From a virus: a stretch of DNA of 45,446 nucleotides. Of the stretch, positions 23,724-31,754 are shown piece after piece; positions within the stretch are counted from its first letter, which is position 1; each line of letters begins with the position of its first letter. The DNA is taken from IMG/VR virus record IMGVR_UViG_3300032783_000004, positions 1 through 45,446 of that record; one strand, 5' to 3'. The notes under the pieces are model-generated. The model saw only the letters and a list, made by a program, of their open reading frames with translations, searched no databases and was not told the DNA's origin. Both the position numbers and the translations under genes were made by a program.

Positions 23724-24041
23724 TTAAAGTTTATCCCAATTCCACAAACTAACATCTTCATTGCTGTCATAGGCATGTTCCCTTACGGAGATCAGCGCAA
23801 AGTCGGCGCGGGTCGTTTCCTGTAATGAATCTTGACGAAGGATGATTTCGCCATTGCAGCATTCATAGGCGCCATCATCGCCTTCCATTGTTTTGGTATC
23901 GGGGTAAAAGTTGCGTAAATATTTATCGGCCTTTCTGTCTGCCTGGTGGATGTCTTTAGCAGCAATGAGCTGGACATAAGAATATTCACGCTCACCATTG
24001 ATTTCTGTAAAACTTAACAAGTATAAATTCTTTTTGCTCAT
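23724..24041 (-). CDS. hypothetical protein (105 aa)
   Basis: Behind AAAGGA. 'LYLLSFTEINGEREYSYVQL' and 'AAKDIHQADRKADKYLRNF' give an alpha/beta fold, ending in the Trp/Asp-rich 'DVSLWNWDKL'. No family recognised. Confidence 0.6.
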   Translation of the reverse strand: MSKKNLYLLSFTEINGEREYSYVQLIAAKDIHQADRKADKYLRNFYPDTKTMEGDDGAYECCNGEIILRQDSLQETTRADFALISVREHAYDSNEDVSLWNWDKL

Positions 24042-24063
24042 TATTCGATTTCCTTTTTATTAT

Positions 24064-24336
24064 CTACCACATACCGCCGAAATTCCAATCTTTAATAGGG
24101 ACGCAGCCATCTATTTCAATTGGTAGGGTTGTAAAGAAATGGCCGCAAAAATTTATCAAGACATATTTTTCCAGGGAACAGAATTCCCCTGGGTCGTTAC
24201 GCCTTTCCCCTCGGATTGCATACCGGTAAGGATAGCCAGGAAGTTCGGCAGGAAGCCGGTCTTCGATAAATTGGCCGGTTATGATCCTGGTTTTTTTGCC
24301 TGTTCTCAATTCAAGCGTTAATATATCGGCCATCAT
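24064..24336 (-). CDS. hypothetical protein (90 aa)
   Basis: Start placed at the ATGATG pair (24336/24333) behind AAAGGGG, since the longer frame would run into the preceding gene. 'DILTLELRTGKKTRIITG' then 'YVLINFCGHFFTTLPIEID', beta-rich. No family recognised. Confidence 0.55.
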   Translation of the reverse strand: MMADILTLELRTGKKTRIITGQFIEDRLPAELPGYPYRYAIRGERRNDPGEFCSLEKYVLINFCGHFFTTLPIEIDGCVPIKDWNFGGMW

Positions 24337-24346
24337 TACCCCTTTC

Positions 24347-24742
24347 TTATGGATTGCCCTTTTTAGCCTTGTCCATGATTGCGGATAAAGCATCTGCTAA
24401 TGTTTTGGTGTCGGCCTCGTTGTAGTTTCCTTCTAATATTATGTTCCGTTTTAACTTGGCAGCGAAATAGATTTCTGCTAGTTCCTCCATAGTAAATTGA
24501 ATAAAAGGTATACCCACATTTTGTTTTGTAAATTTGCCTAAGAAAATGGACGGTTGATTGTTATTAGAGCCGCTTGTCAGACAAATCCTTACTTCGTCTT
24601 CTTGGGTTGATTCATTGTAACTTACATCAACCTTTGCTCCCACGTTCCACCCTCTTAGGTGTCCGGTGATCCCACTTTGTTTGGTGCCCAGGCGCGTAGC
24701 CTGCCCCCTGCTGCCTTGTAAATCTCCATAAAAATGTGCCAT
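24347..24742 (-). CDS. conserved mobile-element protein with C-terminal domain shared with 25073-25477 (131 aa)
   Basis: The N-terminus 'MAHFYGDLQGSRGQATRLG' is the signature of a small protein widespread in phages and plasmids (function unknown to me). The C-terminal half, from 'TMEELAEIYFAAKLKRN' to 'ALSAIMDKAKK', matches the end of the protein at 25073-25477 in order and spacing, so the two share a module on different N-terminal parts. Confidence 0.6.
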   Translation of the reverse strand: MAHFYGDLQGSRGQATRLGTKQSGITGHLRGWNVGAKVDVSYNESTQEDEVRICLTSGSNNNQPSIFLGKFTKQNVGIPFIQFTMEELAEIYFAAKLKRNIILEGNYNEADTKTLADALSAIMDKAKKGNP

Positions 24743-24775
24743 GATTCAAGTCTCCTGTCGTTAGTGAATATGTGG

Positions 24776-25039
24776 TTAGTTAATACAAACAACCTCTGCA
24801 ACGTCTTTCCCCGTGGGGATATAAACGTCCCTGATGTCCTCTACCTTAATCATAGAAGGCGCATAAAACGAATTATAATATTGATTGCCTTCCTCATCGC
24901 AAGCATAGACAACCGTCTTGTCCCCGTGCCCGTCCGCTACCAGTTTGTTAATGTAGGCCGCATAGTCGCTAAGGGTTAAGGGCTTCGGTTTCAATATCGT
25001 GCAAACCGTGGTTTCTGGTTCCTTCTTTTTATTTGGCAT
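24776..25039 (-). CDS. hypothetical protein (87 aa)
   Basis: 'LTLSDYAAYINKLVADGHGD' then 'TVVYACDEEGNQYYNSFYAP' follows the pattern of small phage proteins whose helix and strand include 'VVYAxDxEGNxY'. Function unknown. The ribosome site is weak. Confidence 0.55.
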   Translation of the reverse strand: MPNKKKEPETTVCTILKPKPLTLSDYAAYINKLVADGHGDKTVVYACDEEGNQYYNSFYAPSMIKVEDIRDVYIPTGKDVAEVVCIN

Positions 25040-25072
25040 TGTTCAATTTTTTCTTTCGTTAAATGTGGTTGT

Positions 25073-25477
25073 TTATACAGATACCTTATCGCTTATCTTG
25101 TCCATGATACCACCAAGCTGTGCTGCCCATGCTGTATCAGTCTTGCCATCTATGTCATAAAAACCCTTTATTATGTGGTTATGTTTTAATTCAACAGCAT
25201 AATAAACCTCAGCCCATTCTTCGTTCGACAATTCTATCGGTATTGATACCTCCTCGTTTATCTTGTAGCCATCTAATGCTTCATCTAATCTTTCAAAAAA
25301 TTCTTGTTCATCGGAGACGATACCATATGGTTGCATCGCCTGTTTAGCGTTTAATAGGTCATGCTCCATGTCATCCGTTGCTTTCAAATCGTCGTGGTCA
25401 ATGAGATAAATAGATACTGCGTCAGTGGCTATAATATTAGTAATCAGCCCACCGCTTACCTCGATTATCATTTTCAT
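25073..25477 (-). CDS. hypothetical protein sharing the C-terminal domain of 24347-24742 (134 aa)
   Basis: Behind AGGAGG. The N-terminal part starts 'MKMIIEVSGGLITNIIATD'. The C-terminal part, 'SNEEWAEVYYAVELKHNHII' to 'LGGIMDKISDKV', parallels the neighbouring protein residue by residue at many positions. Function unknown. Confidence 0.6.
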   Translation of the reverse strand: MKMIIEVSGGLITNIIATDAVSIYLIDHDDLKATDDMEHDLLNAKQAMQPYGIVSDEQEFFERLDEALDGYKINEEVSIPIELSNEEWAEVYYAVELKHNHIIKGFYDIDGKTDTAWAAQLGGIMDKISDKVSV

Positions 25478-25561
25478 TTTTCAACCTCCTGGTTTTTGTT
25501 CATCAATTCATCGGTTCATTAGACGCCGGTTCATCGGGGCGGGGCGTGGTTCATGGTTCCT

Positions 25562-25726
25562 TTAGTTGCCCTCTCCGCTATCGGCGCTGGCTTTGGGTTT
25601 CCGGCTTTTGAGTATGGTTTCTTTAATATACATTAAAATATCATTTGCTATTACCTCTGGATGTGATCCTGTCTCGATTCCCTGTCGGATGATTTCTCCC
25701 AGGCTTTCTTTGGTTATGCTCGACAT
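25562..25726 (-). CDS. small hypothetical protein (54 aa)
   Basis: ATG 25726 behind AAGGAGG; a TTG further upstream would add a Pro/Glu repeat and is less likely. 'MSSITKESLGEIIRQGIETG' is helical; the tail is Lys/Ser/Gly-rich. No family recognised. Confidence 0.5.
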   Translation of the reverse strand: MSSITKESLGEIIRQGIETGSHPEVIANDILMYIKETILKSRKPKASADSGEGN

Positions 25727-25830
25727 GGCTCCTCCTTTCTGTTGTTCCGGTTCGGGTTCGGGGTTTGGCAGGTCTACTGCTGTTCCCCGTTCCCGTTCCG
25801 GTGCCCTTGTTATCGCCAAACAACAAAGGG

Positions 25831-26670
25831 TCAATCATCATTGAGTTCATCTTCAAACAATTCTGGCTCATAGTCTTTAATCTGTTCTTTGCAGGTATAA
25901 CACAACCTGCCTTTTTCTTGGTGTTCTTCGTGGCATAAATGGCAATGTTTAATGTCGGTGATCGGATCAATATTACACTCGTCCAGGTGCCCATACGATG
26001 TTGACAAATCAGCGCAATCCATGCCGATTGGATACATCTCGATTGTTTCTATTTTGCTGCGGTGGTTGTAATTGTCAAAAGTATACCAGGAGATCGTCTG
26101 TAAATAACTAATATTGGAATAATGACAACCATCGTCAATCGTCCAGGAGCCGCCGTACAACAATACTTGACCGGACTTGTGCATGATTGCCCATTTGCTA
26201 TTGGTGGCAAGTTCTATCAAGGCTTGGATTGCTGGTTGTTTTAAGCGCTTGAAAGAGAGGTCAGCCATAACCTCTTTAATAAATATCATTGTATCTGAGA
26301 GGTGTTTATGCCTGGGCAGATCAAGAATAATCCCGTTATGTGCTACTCCTGTGTCCCCAGCTATGTTCAAAGCAATCAACTTTTGTGGGTTTTTGCATAA
26401 TATAAAAGGGTGAGTGTTGCCAGCGGCCTTTTCCCCGTGGGTTGCTAATCTAAAGTGCAGGATCATAGCCGTGTCTTTAATATTGATCCGCTTTTCAAGG
26501 CTCCATAAAGCGGCCATAAGTTCGGGCAGTTTCATAAAACCTTTTTCGATCATAACATAGTTGCCATCTGCATACATAAAACCTGCCCCATCTCCATTGT
26601 TAGCAAAGCAAGTTTTTAATCGTCCGTATGGCATGTCTACGCCTTGTGGCTTATGGATTATTATGCACAT
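25831..26670 (-). CDS. class-II glutamine amidotransferase-like Ntn hydrolase
   Basis: 279 residues. 'MCIIIHKPQG' places Cys2 as the N-terminal nucleophile after Met removal. 'ILHFRLATHGEKAAGNTHPF' and 'DTGVAHNGIILDLP' are the R-x-A-T-H-G...H-P-F...HNG motifs of class-II glutaminase (GATase) domains, which release ammonia from glutamine. A C-terminal zinc ribbon (CHLCHEE...CYTCKEQ) is added. The start overlaps the end of the amidoligase by 10 nt with AGGGAGG inside that gene, so the two are translated together. Pairing of amidoligase and GATase-type proteins is known from comparative genomics. The product of this pair is unknown. Confidence 0.8.
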   Translation of the reverse strand: MCIIIHKPQGVDMPYGRLKTCFANNGDGAGFMYADGNYVMIEKGFMKLPELMAALWSLEKRINIKDTAMILHFRLATHGEKAAGNTHPFILCKNPQKLIALNIAGDTGVAHNGIILDLPRHKHLSDTMIFIKEVMADLSFKRLKQPAIQALIELATNSKWAIMHKSGQVLLYGGSWTIDDGCHYSNISYLQTISWYTFDNYNHRSKIETIEMYPIGMDCADLSTSYGHLDECNIDPITDIKHCHLCHEEHQEKGRLCYTCKEQIKDYEPELFEDELNDD

Positions 26671-28145
26671 GATGCTGCCTCCCTTCTCACTTCGGGTTGA
26701 ACCTGCGCTGGCTGGCGTGGCGGAATTAGGTTTTTACCTTCTGCATAAACGCGCAATGCAGGATATTTGTCTTGTGCTAATACCTTTTCCAAGAGTTCGG
26801 CAAAAGTCTCAATTTTTGCAATTTGTTGAATAGAATGATTCTTGATATACCTTACGAGGCCATCTACCCATTCCAAACAAGCGTATATAGTCGAGGTCTT
26901 CAATGTCCCCCTAAAGGCTCTAAATTCGATAGTTGCCCAGGGTGTTACGTTAACAGCCATATATCTGTCAGTGTGGTGTTTATAACCTTCAATGTAGGTT
27001 TGTTTAAGTTTCGGTTTCGCAAAACAAAGTACAGATTTGCAATATGTGTTATAATCTCGCCTGTTGAAAGTTACCAATTCGTCAACAAATTTGTCATAGA
27101 GGTATAAGAGTTTTAACACATGCAGATCAATAATCTTGTTTGAATCCCCTAAGAAATTCTTATTGACATGGATATGCAAACCACAATTATCGGTGCTATG
27201 GCTTTTATATCCCTGCTCTCTGCATAGGTTTGTAATTTTGTCCCAATTAAAATGTTCCCTGTGATAAGCAAGTGTCGCGGGATGGTTTTTAATTTCAAAC
27301 CCAACATCTGTCAGTGATCCGTCTGCGGTAAAAATCAAGTTTTGATCATCAACGTCTAATAGAGCATCAATAAGCTGCTTTGTATTTCTCCCCCCATCAA
27401 CTTCTAATTCTATACCAAGATATAAGGGTGCCCGTCCCGTCTGCATCATGTGTCTTGATTCGTTTGCCGTTTGCAAAAAATTGTAATATAAAGGTTTCCA
27501 ATTGTGATGATGGATGCAGTCATGTTGCCATTGTACCGGATCTCGTTCTTCTTCATTATCATCTTCATCATCTTCATCTTCGTTTCCGTCAATGCACTCT
27601 TCTTCATGTGTAGGAAGGCAACCAGCACATACATTAACATGGCATAAAGAACATGTACGTGCATCCTCAAGAAAATAATAGGTTTCGCACGAGTGACAGG
27701 AAAATGTCACATTTTCAAAGCAAGTAGGACACACGAGGGTGCCTTCAACCTCATAAAAATCATCACCTCTTATATGCAGGTTGCATATGCCGCATTTATA
27801 AAAAAATTGTTCAAGGCATGAAATGCATATGAGGGCGTAACCTTGCCTCCGTATATGAACATTCGTCATGTCTGCTTTCAGCATTTCAATTTGGCAAATG
27901 TCTTCTTTCAGCATTTCAATTTGGCAATTCTCACACATGCCGACATGGTGTGAAAAACAACTGTCACAAAAAACCTCTTTTTGGAACATTTTTCCGTTTG
28001 GTCGCTTACCGGAAGTCCTTGTTGTATCGCCGCAAACCGAGCAAACCTCCAAAGCCAAGTCAAGTTGTTGTGATATTTGCCACTTTGTGATGGTAATATC
28101 TAGGGTTTCCAAATCCGATAAGTCTGAGTGTTGTTCTTCTTCCAT
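26661..28145 (-). CDS. amidoligase (Amidoligase_2 / COOH-NH2 ligase) with N-terminal zinc-ribbon tandem
   Basis: 494 residues, behind AAAGGAG. Residues about 30-195 hold four or more C-x2-C clusters (CSVCGD, CDSCF, CENC, CISCLE, CGICN, CPTCFE, CHSCE, CSLC), followed by a very acidic linker. The C-terminal part starts 'APLYLGIELEVDGG', then 'ADGSLTDVGFEI', 'STDNCGLHIHVNK', 'HTDRYMAVNVTP' and 'TIEFRAFRGTLK', matching the amidoligase family related to gamma-glutamylcysteine and glutamine synthetases. It could join amino acids or modify a peptide or protein. It includes a recent 30-bp tandem duplication. First large gene of the minus block. Confidence 0.8.
   Translation of the reverse strand: MEEEQHSDLSDLETLDITITKWQISQQLDLALEVCSVCGDTTRTSGKRPNGKMFQKEVFCDSCFSHHVGMCENCQIEMLKEDICQIEMLKADMTNVHIRRQGYALICISCLEQFFYKCGICNLHIRGDDFYEVEGTLVCPTCFENVTFSCHSCETYYFLEDARTCSLCHVNVCAGCLPTHEEECIDGNEDEDDEDDNEEERDPVQWQHDCIHHHNWKPLYYNFLQTANESRHMMQTGRAPLYLGIELEVDGGRNTKQLIDALLDVDDQNLIFTADGSLTDVGFEIKNHPATLAYHREHFNWDKITNLCREQGYKSHSTDNCGLHIHVNKNFLGDSNKIIDLHVLKLLYLYDKFVDELVTFNRRDYNTYCKSVLCFAKPKLKQTYIEGYKHHTDRYMAVNVTPWATIEFRAFRGTLKTSTIYACLEWVDGLVRYIKNHSIQQIAKIETFAELLEKVLAQDKYPALRVYAEGKNLIPPRQPAQVQPEVRREAASCA
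27871..27930 (-). repeat. 30-bp tandem duplication in the amidoligase zinc region
   Basis: CTTTCAGCATTTCAATTTGG plus three more identical bases occurs at 27875 and 27905 with a period of 30, adding a 10-residue unit (CQIEMLK-x-D-x) and one extra Cys. Confidence 0.8.
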
Positions 28146-28182
28146 AATGTTTCATCTCCTTTCGATGTTTGGCGATATTAAG

Positions 28183-28290
28183 TTAATTGTGGGCGTCTAA
28201 GTATGCAGCGATTTTATTAGTAGTCTGGTGTAATGTGCCGCAAAGCTGTAAAATTTCTGCATCCGGAATATCCGCGTCATACACTTTCAT
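28183..28290 (-). CDS. small hypothetical protein (35 aa), first gene of the minus block
   Basis: AAAGGAG lies 8 nt before the ATG. Reads 'MKVYDADIPDAEILQLCG' and ends 'NKIAAYLDAHN'. Short helical protein of unknown role. Confidence 0.5.
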   Translation of the reverse strand: MKVYDADIPDAEILQLCGTLHQTTNKIAAYLDAHN

Positions 28291-28606
28291 CTTGTCTTCT
28301 CCTTTCGTCTTTTTTGTCGAATTGGTTAGTGATTTGATGGAATATAGAGCAATCGGCGTGCCAGCGTTAAGCGTTTGGCATCATCCAAGTCCTTATAATC
28401 ATTAACATAATAAATAAAGTTAAGCGTCAACCTGGCCTTATTTCATGCAAAACATCATTTTATGTAGCATTATCATCACGTTGTGGTATTTTTATAACAC
28501 AGTCGGACATCGTTCACCAGCTATCTTCCCAGTCCTATATTGATATCAGCCTGGGGCATGTCGGAAAGCGAATGCTGATATAGTTCAAGGGGTTAAATGA
28601 TGAACA

Positions 28607-28639
28607 TTGCAAATTGCAAGGTGGGATTGCATAATGCAA
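28607..28639. promoter_or_regulatory. pair of TTGCA-N3-TGCAA palindromes
   Basis: TTGCA-AAT-TGCAA (28607-28619) and TTGCA-TAA-TGCAA (28627-28639), 20 bp apart, so on the same DNA face: a typical dimer-repressor arrangement. Confidence 0.5.
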
Positions 28640-28661
28640 GGCTTGTTGTCATGTGTCCAAT

Positions 28662-28698
28662 GTGTCCCATTTTCGGACACTGTCCCATTTTAGGACAC
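28662..28698. promoter_or_regulatory. tandem operator-like palindromes GTGTCC-N7-GGACAC
   Basis: GTGTCC-CATTTTC-GGACAC (28662-28680) and CTGTCC-CATTTTA-GGACAC (28680-28698), 18 bp apart. The same 19-bp palindrome recurs at 39019-39037. Confidence 0.6.
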
Positions 28699-28716
28699 TG
28701 GATACTTTTTATCCAG
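28698..28716. promoter_or_regulatory. palindrome CTGGATA-CTTTT-TATCCAG
   Basis: Perfect 7-bp inverted repeat. The first 18 bases recur exactly at 38928-38945, again close to a GTGTCC-N7-GGACAC site. Confidence 0.6.
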
Positions 28717-28849
28717 GGGGTGTAGGAAAAACCATACAGTAGGGTCTCAGTACTGCCACGTGGTGTAATCTCGATCTACGTGCGCACCAAAGGTGTTCGC
28801 TATCGCTCAATCGCCGGATGTCGCTTGCCATGAAAGAATTCTTTTGGCC

Positions 28850-28896
28850 AAGGGGTGGGGTATGACACCGGAATGAATGGAAGGGGTGGGGTATGA
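28850..28896 (+). repeat. 16-bp direct repeat
   Basis: AAGGGGTGGGGTATGA at 28850-28865 and 28881-28896, 31 bp apart. G-rich; function unknown. Confidence 0.7.
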
Positions 28897-28964
28897 GCCT
28901 CTATCTCGCTTTTGCATCTGTATCTTCCATCTAAATCACAGGCATACAGGCATAATGGTATACT

Positions 28965-29024
28965 TGTCACAATGTCACAGATATAGAAAATCACTTGACA
29001 TTTGTTTGCGAAGCATGATACAAT
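28965..29024 (+). promoter_or_regulatory. late-region promoter with tandem TGTCAC boxes
   Basis: TTGACA (28995-29000), 18-nt spacer, TACAAT (29019-29024). Just upstream TGTCAC occurs twice (28965, 28973), the box that is abundant before the helicase. Confidence 0.7.
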
Positions 29025-29048
29025 AATGGTACAAAAAATGAGGGTAGT

Positions 29049-29630
29049 ATGAAAACGACCGACACTAAAGATAGATCCATCACACCAGCGCCGCCGCCCG
29101 GGGGCAAAAAAACACGTAAGCGTTATGCCACGAAAGAGGAGGCCCGAGAAGCTAAGCGTGTGCGGGATGCGGCAGCCGACAAACGACGTAGGGATCGCCA
29201 GCGGCAAGAACAGGAAGAGGGTGTACCGGTTTTGACTACCGAGCAAATGCTGAATTCTATGCGGCAGGTTTATCAGAAGATGGGGGGCGTGAAAAACCTA
29301 CTTCATCATATGAAAACACATCCCAGGGACTATGTGGCGATGGTCCAGAACTTAATGAAGATTGAAGCCTCGTTGATGGAAGCTAAAGCAAAGAAATCCG
29401 GGGGGGAAGAACCCCAAGGTGTTTTTGTAGTGATGAAGGGCCTGGCGGAGGGTACCATATGTCCACATTGCGGCAAAGATGCAAGTGCACCGGTTACCAC
29501 CACGTCGATACCTGGTGAAGAAGAGGATGAAGAAAAGAGTGAGGTAAAGGAGGTGTTTGAAATTGAGGGCATGAATAATATTCTAGATCCTGGAGCTGAA
29601 TCAGCAATTCAGGCAGGTGGAGAGTGGTGA
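29049..29630 (+). CDS. probable terminase small subunit
   Basis: 193 residues, behind GAGGG and 25 nt after the promoter -10. A basic, Arg/Lys-rich N-terminal part (about 20-57, helical) suits DNA recognition. 'GGVKNLLHHMKTHPRDYVAM' and 'MKIEASLMEAKAKKSG' follow; then a C-x2-C (ICPHCGKD) and an acidic tail. No sequence motif proves it. Position as first late gene, two small genes before the large terminase, is the main argument. Confidence 0.5.
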   Translation: MKTTDTKDRSITPAPPPGGKKTRKRYATKEEAREAKRVRDAAADKRRRDRQRQEQEEGVPVLTTEQMLNSMRQVYQKMGGVKNLLHHMKTHPRDYVAMVQNLMKIEASLMEAKAKKSGGEEPQGVFVVMKGLAEGTICPHCGKDASAPVTTTSIPGEEEDEEKSEVKEVFEIEGMNNILDPGAESAIQAGGEW

Positions 29631-30025
29631 TCGAATGGTGTTTCTTGTCTATTGCTGGGGTGGTAATAATAACTGGTATATTGATGATGACAGTTTTGTC
29701 TTTTGAAGCGTTGAACCAAAAGCGGTACCGTAGAAAAAGTGGGGGAAGTGGGGGCGGAAGGCGTCATCCCGGAGGAACACAAAAACCATTAGTTAATGAG
29801 GGCAATGCGATGTCAGAAACGATTATAGGGGAACAGAGAGGTTGGCAACCTATTGCGGCGCTCGCACTAGGGGGCGGAGGAGGAGGCGACATAGGTCAGA
29901 CAGGAACATCGGGTTTTGCATCGGGTTTTAGTGGAACATGTGTTTTGGGTGGAACATGTGGAACATCACCAACACATGTGGCAAAAACAAGTACGTTTAT
30001 CTGTGTCAGTGGACGGTGCATGTAA
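29624..30025 (+). CDS. membrane-anchored Gly-rich protein with GTS-type repeats (133 aa), GTG start
   Basis: GTG 29624 overlaps the preceding stop, with AGGTGG upstream. A transmembrane helix at about 5-28 ('SIAGVVIITGILMMTVL') is followed by basic residues. The second half is Gly-rich, with 'GQTGTSGFASGFSGTC' and 'LGGTCGTSPTHV', similar in style to the Gly-Thr-Ser repeats of the virion genes further right. Function unknown. Confidence 0.5.
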   Translation: MVIEWCFLSIAGVVIITGILMMTVLSFEALNQKRYRRKSGGSGGGRRHPGGTQKPLVNEGNAMSETIIGEQRGWQPIAALALGGGGGGDIGQTGTSGFASGFSGTCVLGGTCGTSPTHVAKTSTFICVSGRCM

Positions 30026-30068
30026 TTTATCTTGCTATCATCGCTCTGCTTGTAATACAGAGTTGGAC

Positions 30069-30296
30069 ATGCCGATGACAACTCCACGGGAAAAGTTACA
30101 ACGGATGCTACACCCTATGTGTGCAGAAGACTATGGGTTGTCGATCACCATTGAAGAATTGAATGGATTTCCTGAAGGTAAGGAATTTTTGGACACCCAT
30201 TTTGTCACATATGTAAAAGCCTTCGGGGAGTGTATGTTAAGGCACAAAAACAAACGAATTGAAAATACCGGGAGCGAACCCATGAAGATTGGCTGA
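30069..30296 (+). CDS. hypothetical protein (75 aa)
   Basis: Start at ATG 30069 (or 30075); the frame is open further upstream but would overlap the previous gene with unlikely sequence. 'TTPREKLQRMLHPMCAEDYG' and 'GFPEGKEFLDTHFVTYVKAF' are helical. It overlaps the large terminase start by 8 nt. No family recognised. Confidence 0.5.
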   Translation: MPMTTPREKLQRMLHPMCAEDYGLSITIEELNGFPEGKEFLDTHFVTYVKAFGECMLRHKNKRIENTGSEPMKIG

Positions 30297-31743
30297 GACA
30301 ACAATAAAAACCTACCGCATCGAATACGACTATCGTCACGTTCCTACTATCCGTGATTTTGCCTTGGATAATTCACGTATTCGTGGCATTATGGGACCAT
30401 TTGGTTCCGGGAAGTCTTCGGGCTGTGTCCACGAATTGATACGCAGGGGGCATGAGCAACTTCCGGATCGGGATGGCGTTAGGCGTACTCGATGGGCGGT
30501 GGTAAGAAACAGTTATCCGCAGCTTCGTGATTCCACCATCAAGACATTCCATTATTGGTACCCTCCCAAGGTATGCGGCGAGTACCGATCCACAACTCAT
30601 GATTATATCATTGATTGCTTTCCCCGGGTTCAGATTGAAATAGCCTTTCGGGCTCTTGATCGAGAAGAGCAAATATCAAACCTCCTCTCTGTTGAATACA
30701 CCGGCGCCTGGGTTAATGAAGCCCGGGAAGTTCCATATTCAATTATCGAAGCTCTTGATGGCCGTATTAACCGTTACCCACCCCGTCCCGAAGGCATAGG
30801 TGGTGCAACGTGGGCCGGCATCATTATGGATACGAACCCACCGACAAAAACCTCTTGGTGGTACCGTTACTTTGAACTCAATCGTCCAGGAAACGCCCAG
30901 ATTTTCAAACAGCCATCCGGTTTATCACCCAGGGCAGAAAATTTAGCAAACCTTGCGCCAGATTATTATCAAAACTTGGCAAAAGGTAAGGGCGAAATGT
31001 ATATTAGGGTTTATGTCCATGGTCAGTACGGATATACTCTCGAAGGCAAGCCGGTCTTTCCAAGTTTTAAGGACAATGTCCATTGTGCTACGCATAAACT
31101 CTCACCCCTTAAAGCTATTCCTCTTATCTGCGGAATGGATTTCGGGCTCAATCCGTCAGTTGTTATCGGTCAGATATCTCCCCGCGGACAACTGTTAATC
31201 TTGGACGAGCTCACATCTAACGGTATGGGGCTGAAGCAGTTCTGCCGGAATCAACTACTCCCCTTACTCCAATCTGATCGTTACCGTGGTTTCAAACTCA
31301 CTGGCTATGGCGATCCCTCTGGTTCCAACCGTTCACAGACTGACGAATCAACCTGCTATGACATCCTGCATTCCAACGACATCGGCCTCAACTATATTAT
31401 CGAAGCGCCAACGAATGCGATCATCCCTCGTATAGGGGCAGTGGAACATTTTCTCAACACTATGGTTGATGGGGCACCGGCGTTTGTCCTCAGCCCCCAT
31501 TGTGCAGATCTCCGTGAAGCGCTGAATGGCGGATACCATTACAAGAAGATAGCTGGTACTGAAGACAGTTATATGAATGAGCCGGATAAGCGTGGGTATC
31601 TGTCGCATATAGCTGATGCTTTAATGTATATGTGCATGTATGTCAGTCAAAAAAGAGAAGACGACGAGCGGTATAAACAGTTCAGGGCTCAGATGGCTGG
31701 CAAAACTGTCCATCAATCAGGTGATGGCATAACAGGAATGTAA
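30289..31743 (+). CDS. terminase large subunit (DNA packaging ATPase/nuclease), TTG start
   Basis: 484 residues. Walker A 'MGPFGSGKSSG' (about 35-45); Walker B 'YTGAWVNEAREV' (near 137-148) with the catalytic Glu; motor C-motif region 'GIIMDTNPPTKTSWW'. The nuclease domain has 'CGMDFGLNPSVVIGQ' (near 281), 'GYGDPSGSNRSQTDE' and 'GYLSHIADALMYM', giving the metal-binding acidic residues of the RNase H fold. TTG start follows a weak GAAG site and overlaps the previous gene, so it may rely on coupling. It drives headful or cos packaging into the portal encoded two genes later. Confidence 0.93.
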   Translation: MAETTIKTYRIEYDYRHVPTIRDFALDNSRIRGIMGPFGSGKSSGCVHELIRRGHEQLPDRDGVRRTRWAVVRNSYPQLRDSTIKTFHYWYPPKVCGEYRSTTHDYIIDCFPRVQIEIAFRALDREEQISNLLSVEYTGAWVNEAREVPYSIIEALDGRINRYPPRPEGIGGATWAGIIMDTNPPTKTSWWYRYFELNRPGNAQIFKQPSGLSPRAENLANLAPDYYQNLAKGKGEMYIRVYVHGQYGYTLEGKPVFPSFKDNVHCATHKLSPLKAIPLICGMDFGLNPSVVIGQISPRGQLLILDELTSNGMGLKQFCRNQLLPLLQSDRYRGFKLTGYGDPSGSNRSQTDESTCYDILHSNDIGLNYIIEAPTNAIIPRIGAVEHFLNTMVDGAPAFVLSPHCADLREALNGGYHYKKIAGTEDSYMNEPDKRGYLSHIADALMYMCMYVSQKREDDERYKQFRAQMAGKTVHQSGDGITGM

Positions 31744-31754
31744 GAGGTGTGACG

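Larger units (their letters stand above)
28291..29048. promoter_or_regulatory. non-coding control region between the minus block and the late genes
   Basis: 758 nt without a convincing gene on either strand, rich in short palindromes and direct repeats (listed separately), with a strong rightward promoter at its end. A weak leftward -35-like TTGACG lies near 28425-28430. An 8-bp inverted repeat (ATATCAGC 28543-28550, GCTGATAT 28574-28581) is also present. Its place just before the terminase genes makes it a candidate for late-gene control and for the packaging (pac) site; both are inference. Confidence 0.5.

Noticed and set aside
25727-25830. Pro/Glu repeat as N-terminus of the 25562 gene
   Set aside because: It would need a TTG start, whereas the ATG at 25726 has a perfect AAGGAGG site; the low-complexity DNA is better read as intergenic.
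28543-28581. Inverted repeat ATATCAGC/GCTGATAT as a terminator
   Set aside because: 23-nt loop, only 8 bp and no U-tract on either strand.
29916-30068. N-terminal extension of the 30069 gene
   Set aside because: Overlaps the 29624 gene out of frame and has unusual His/Trp-rich sequence without a ribosome site.
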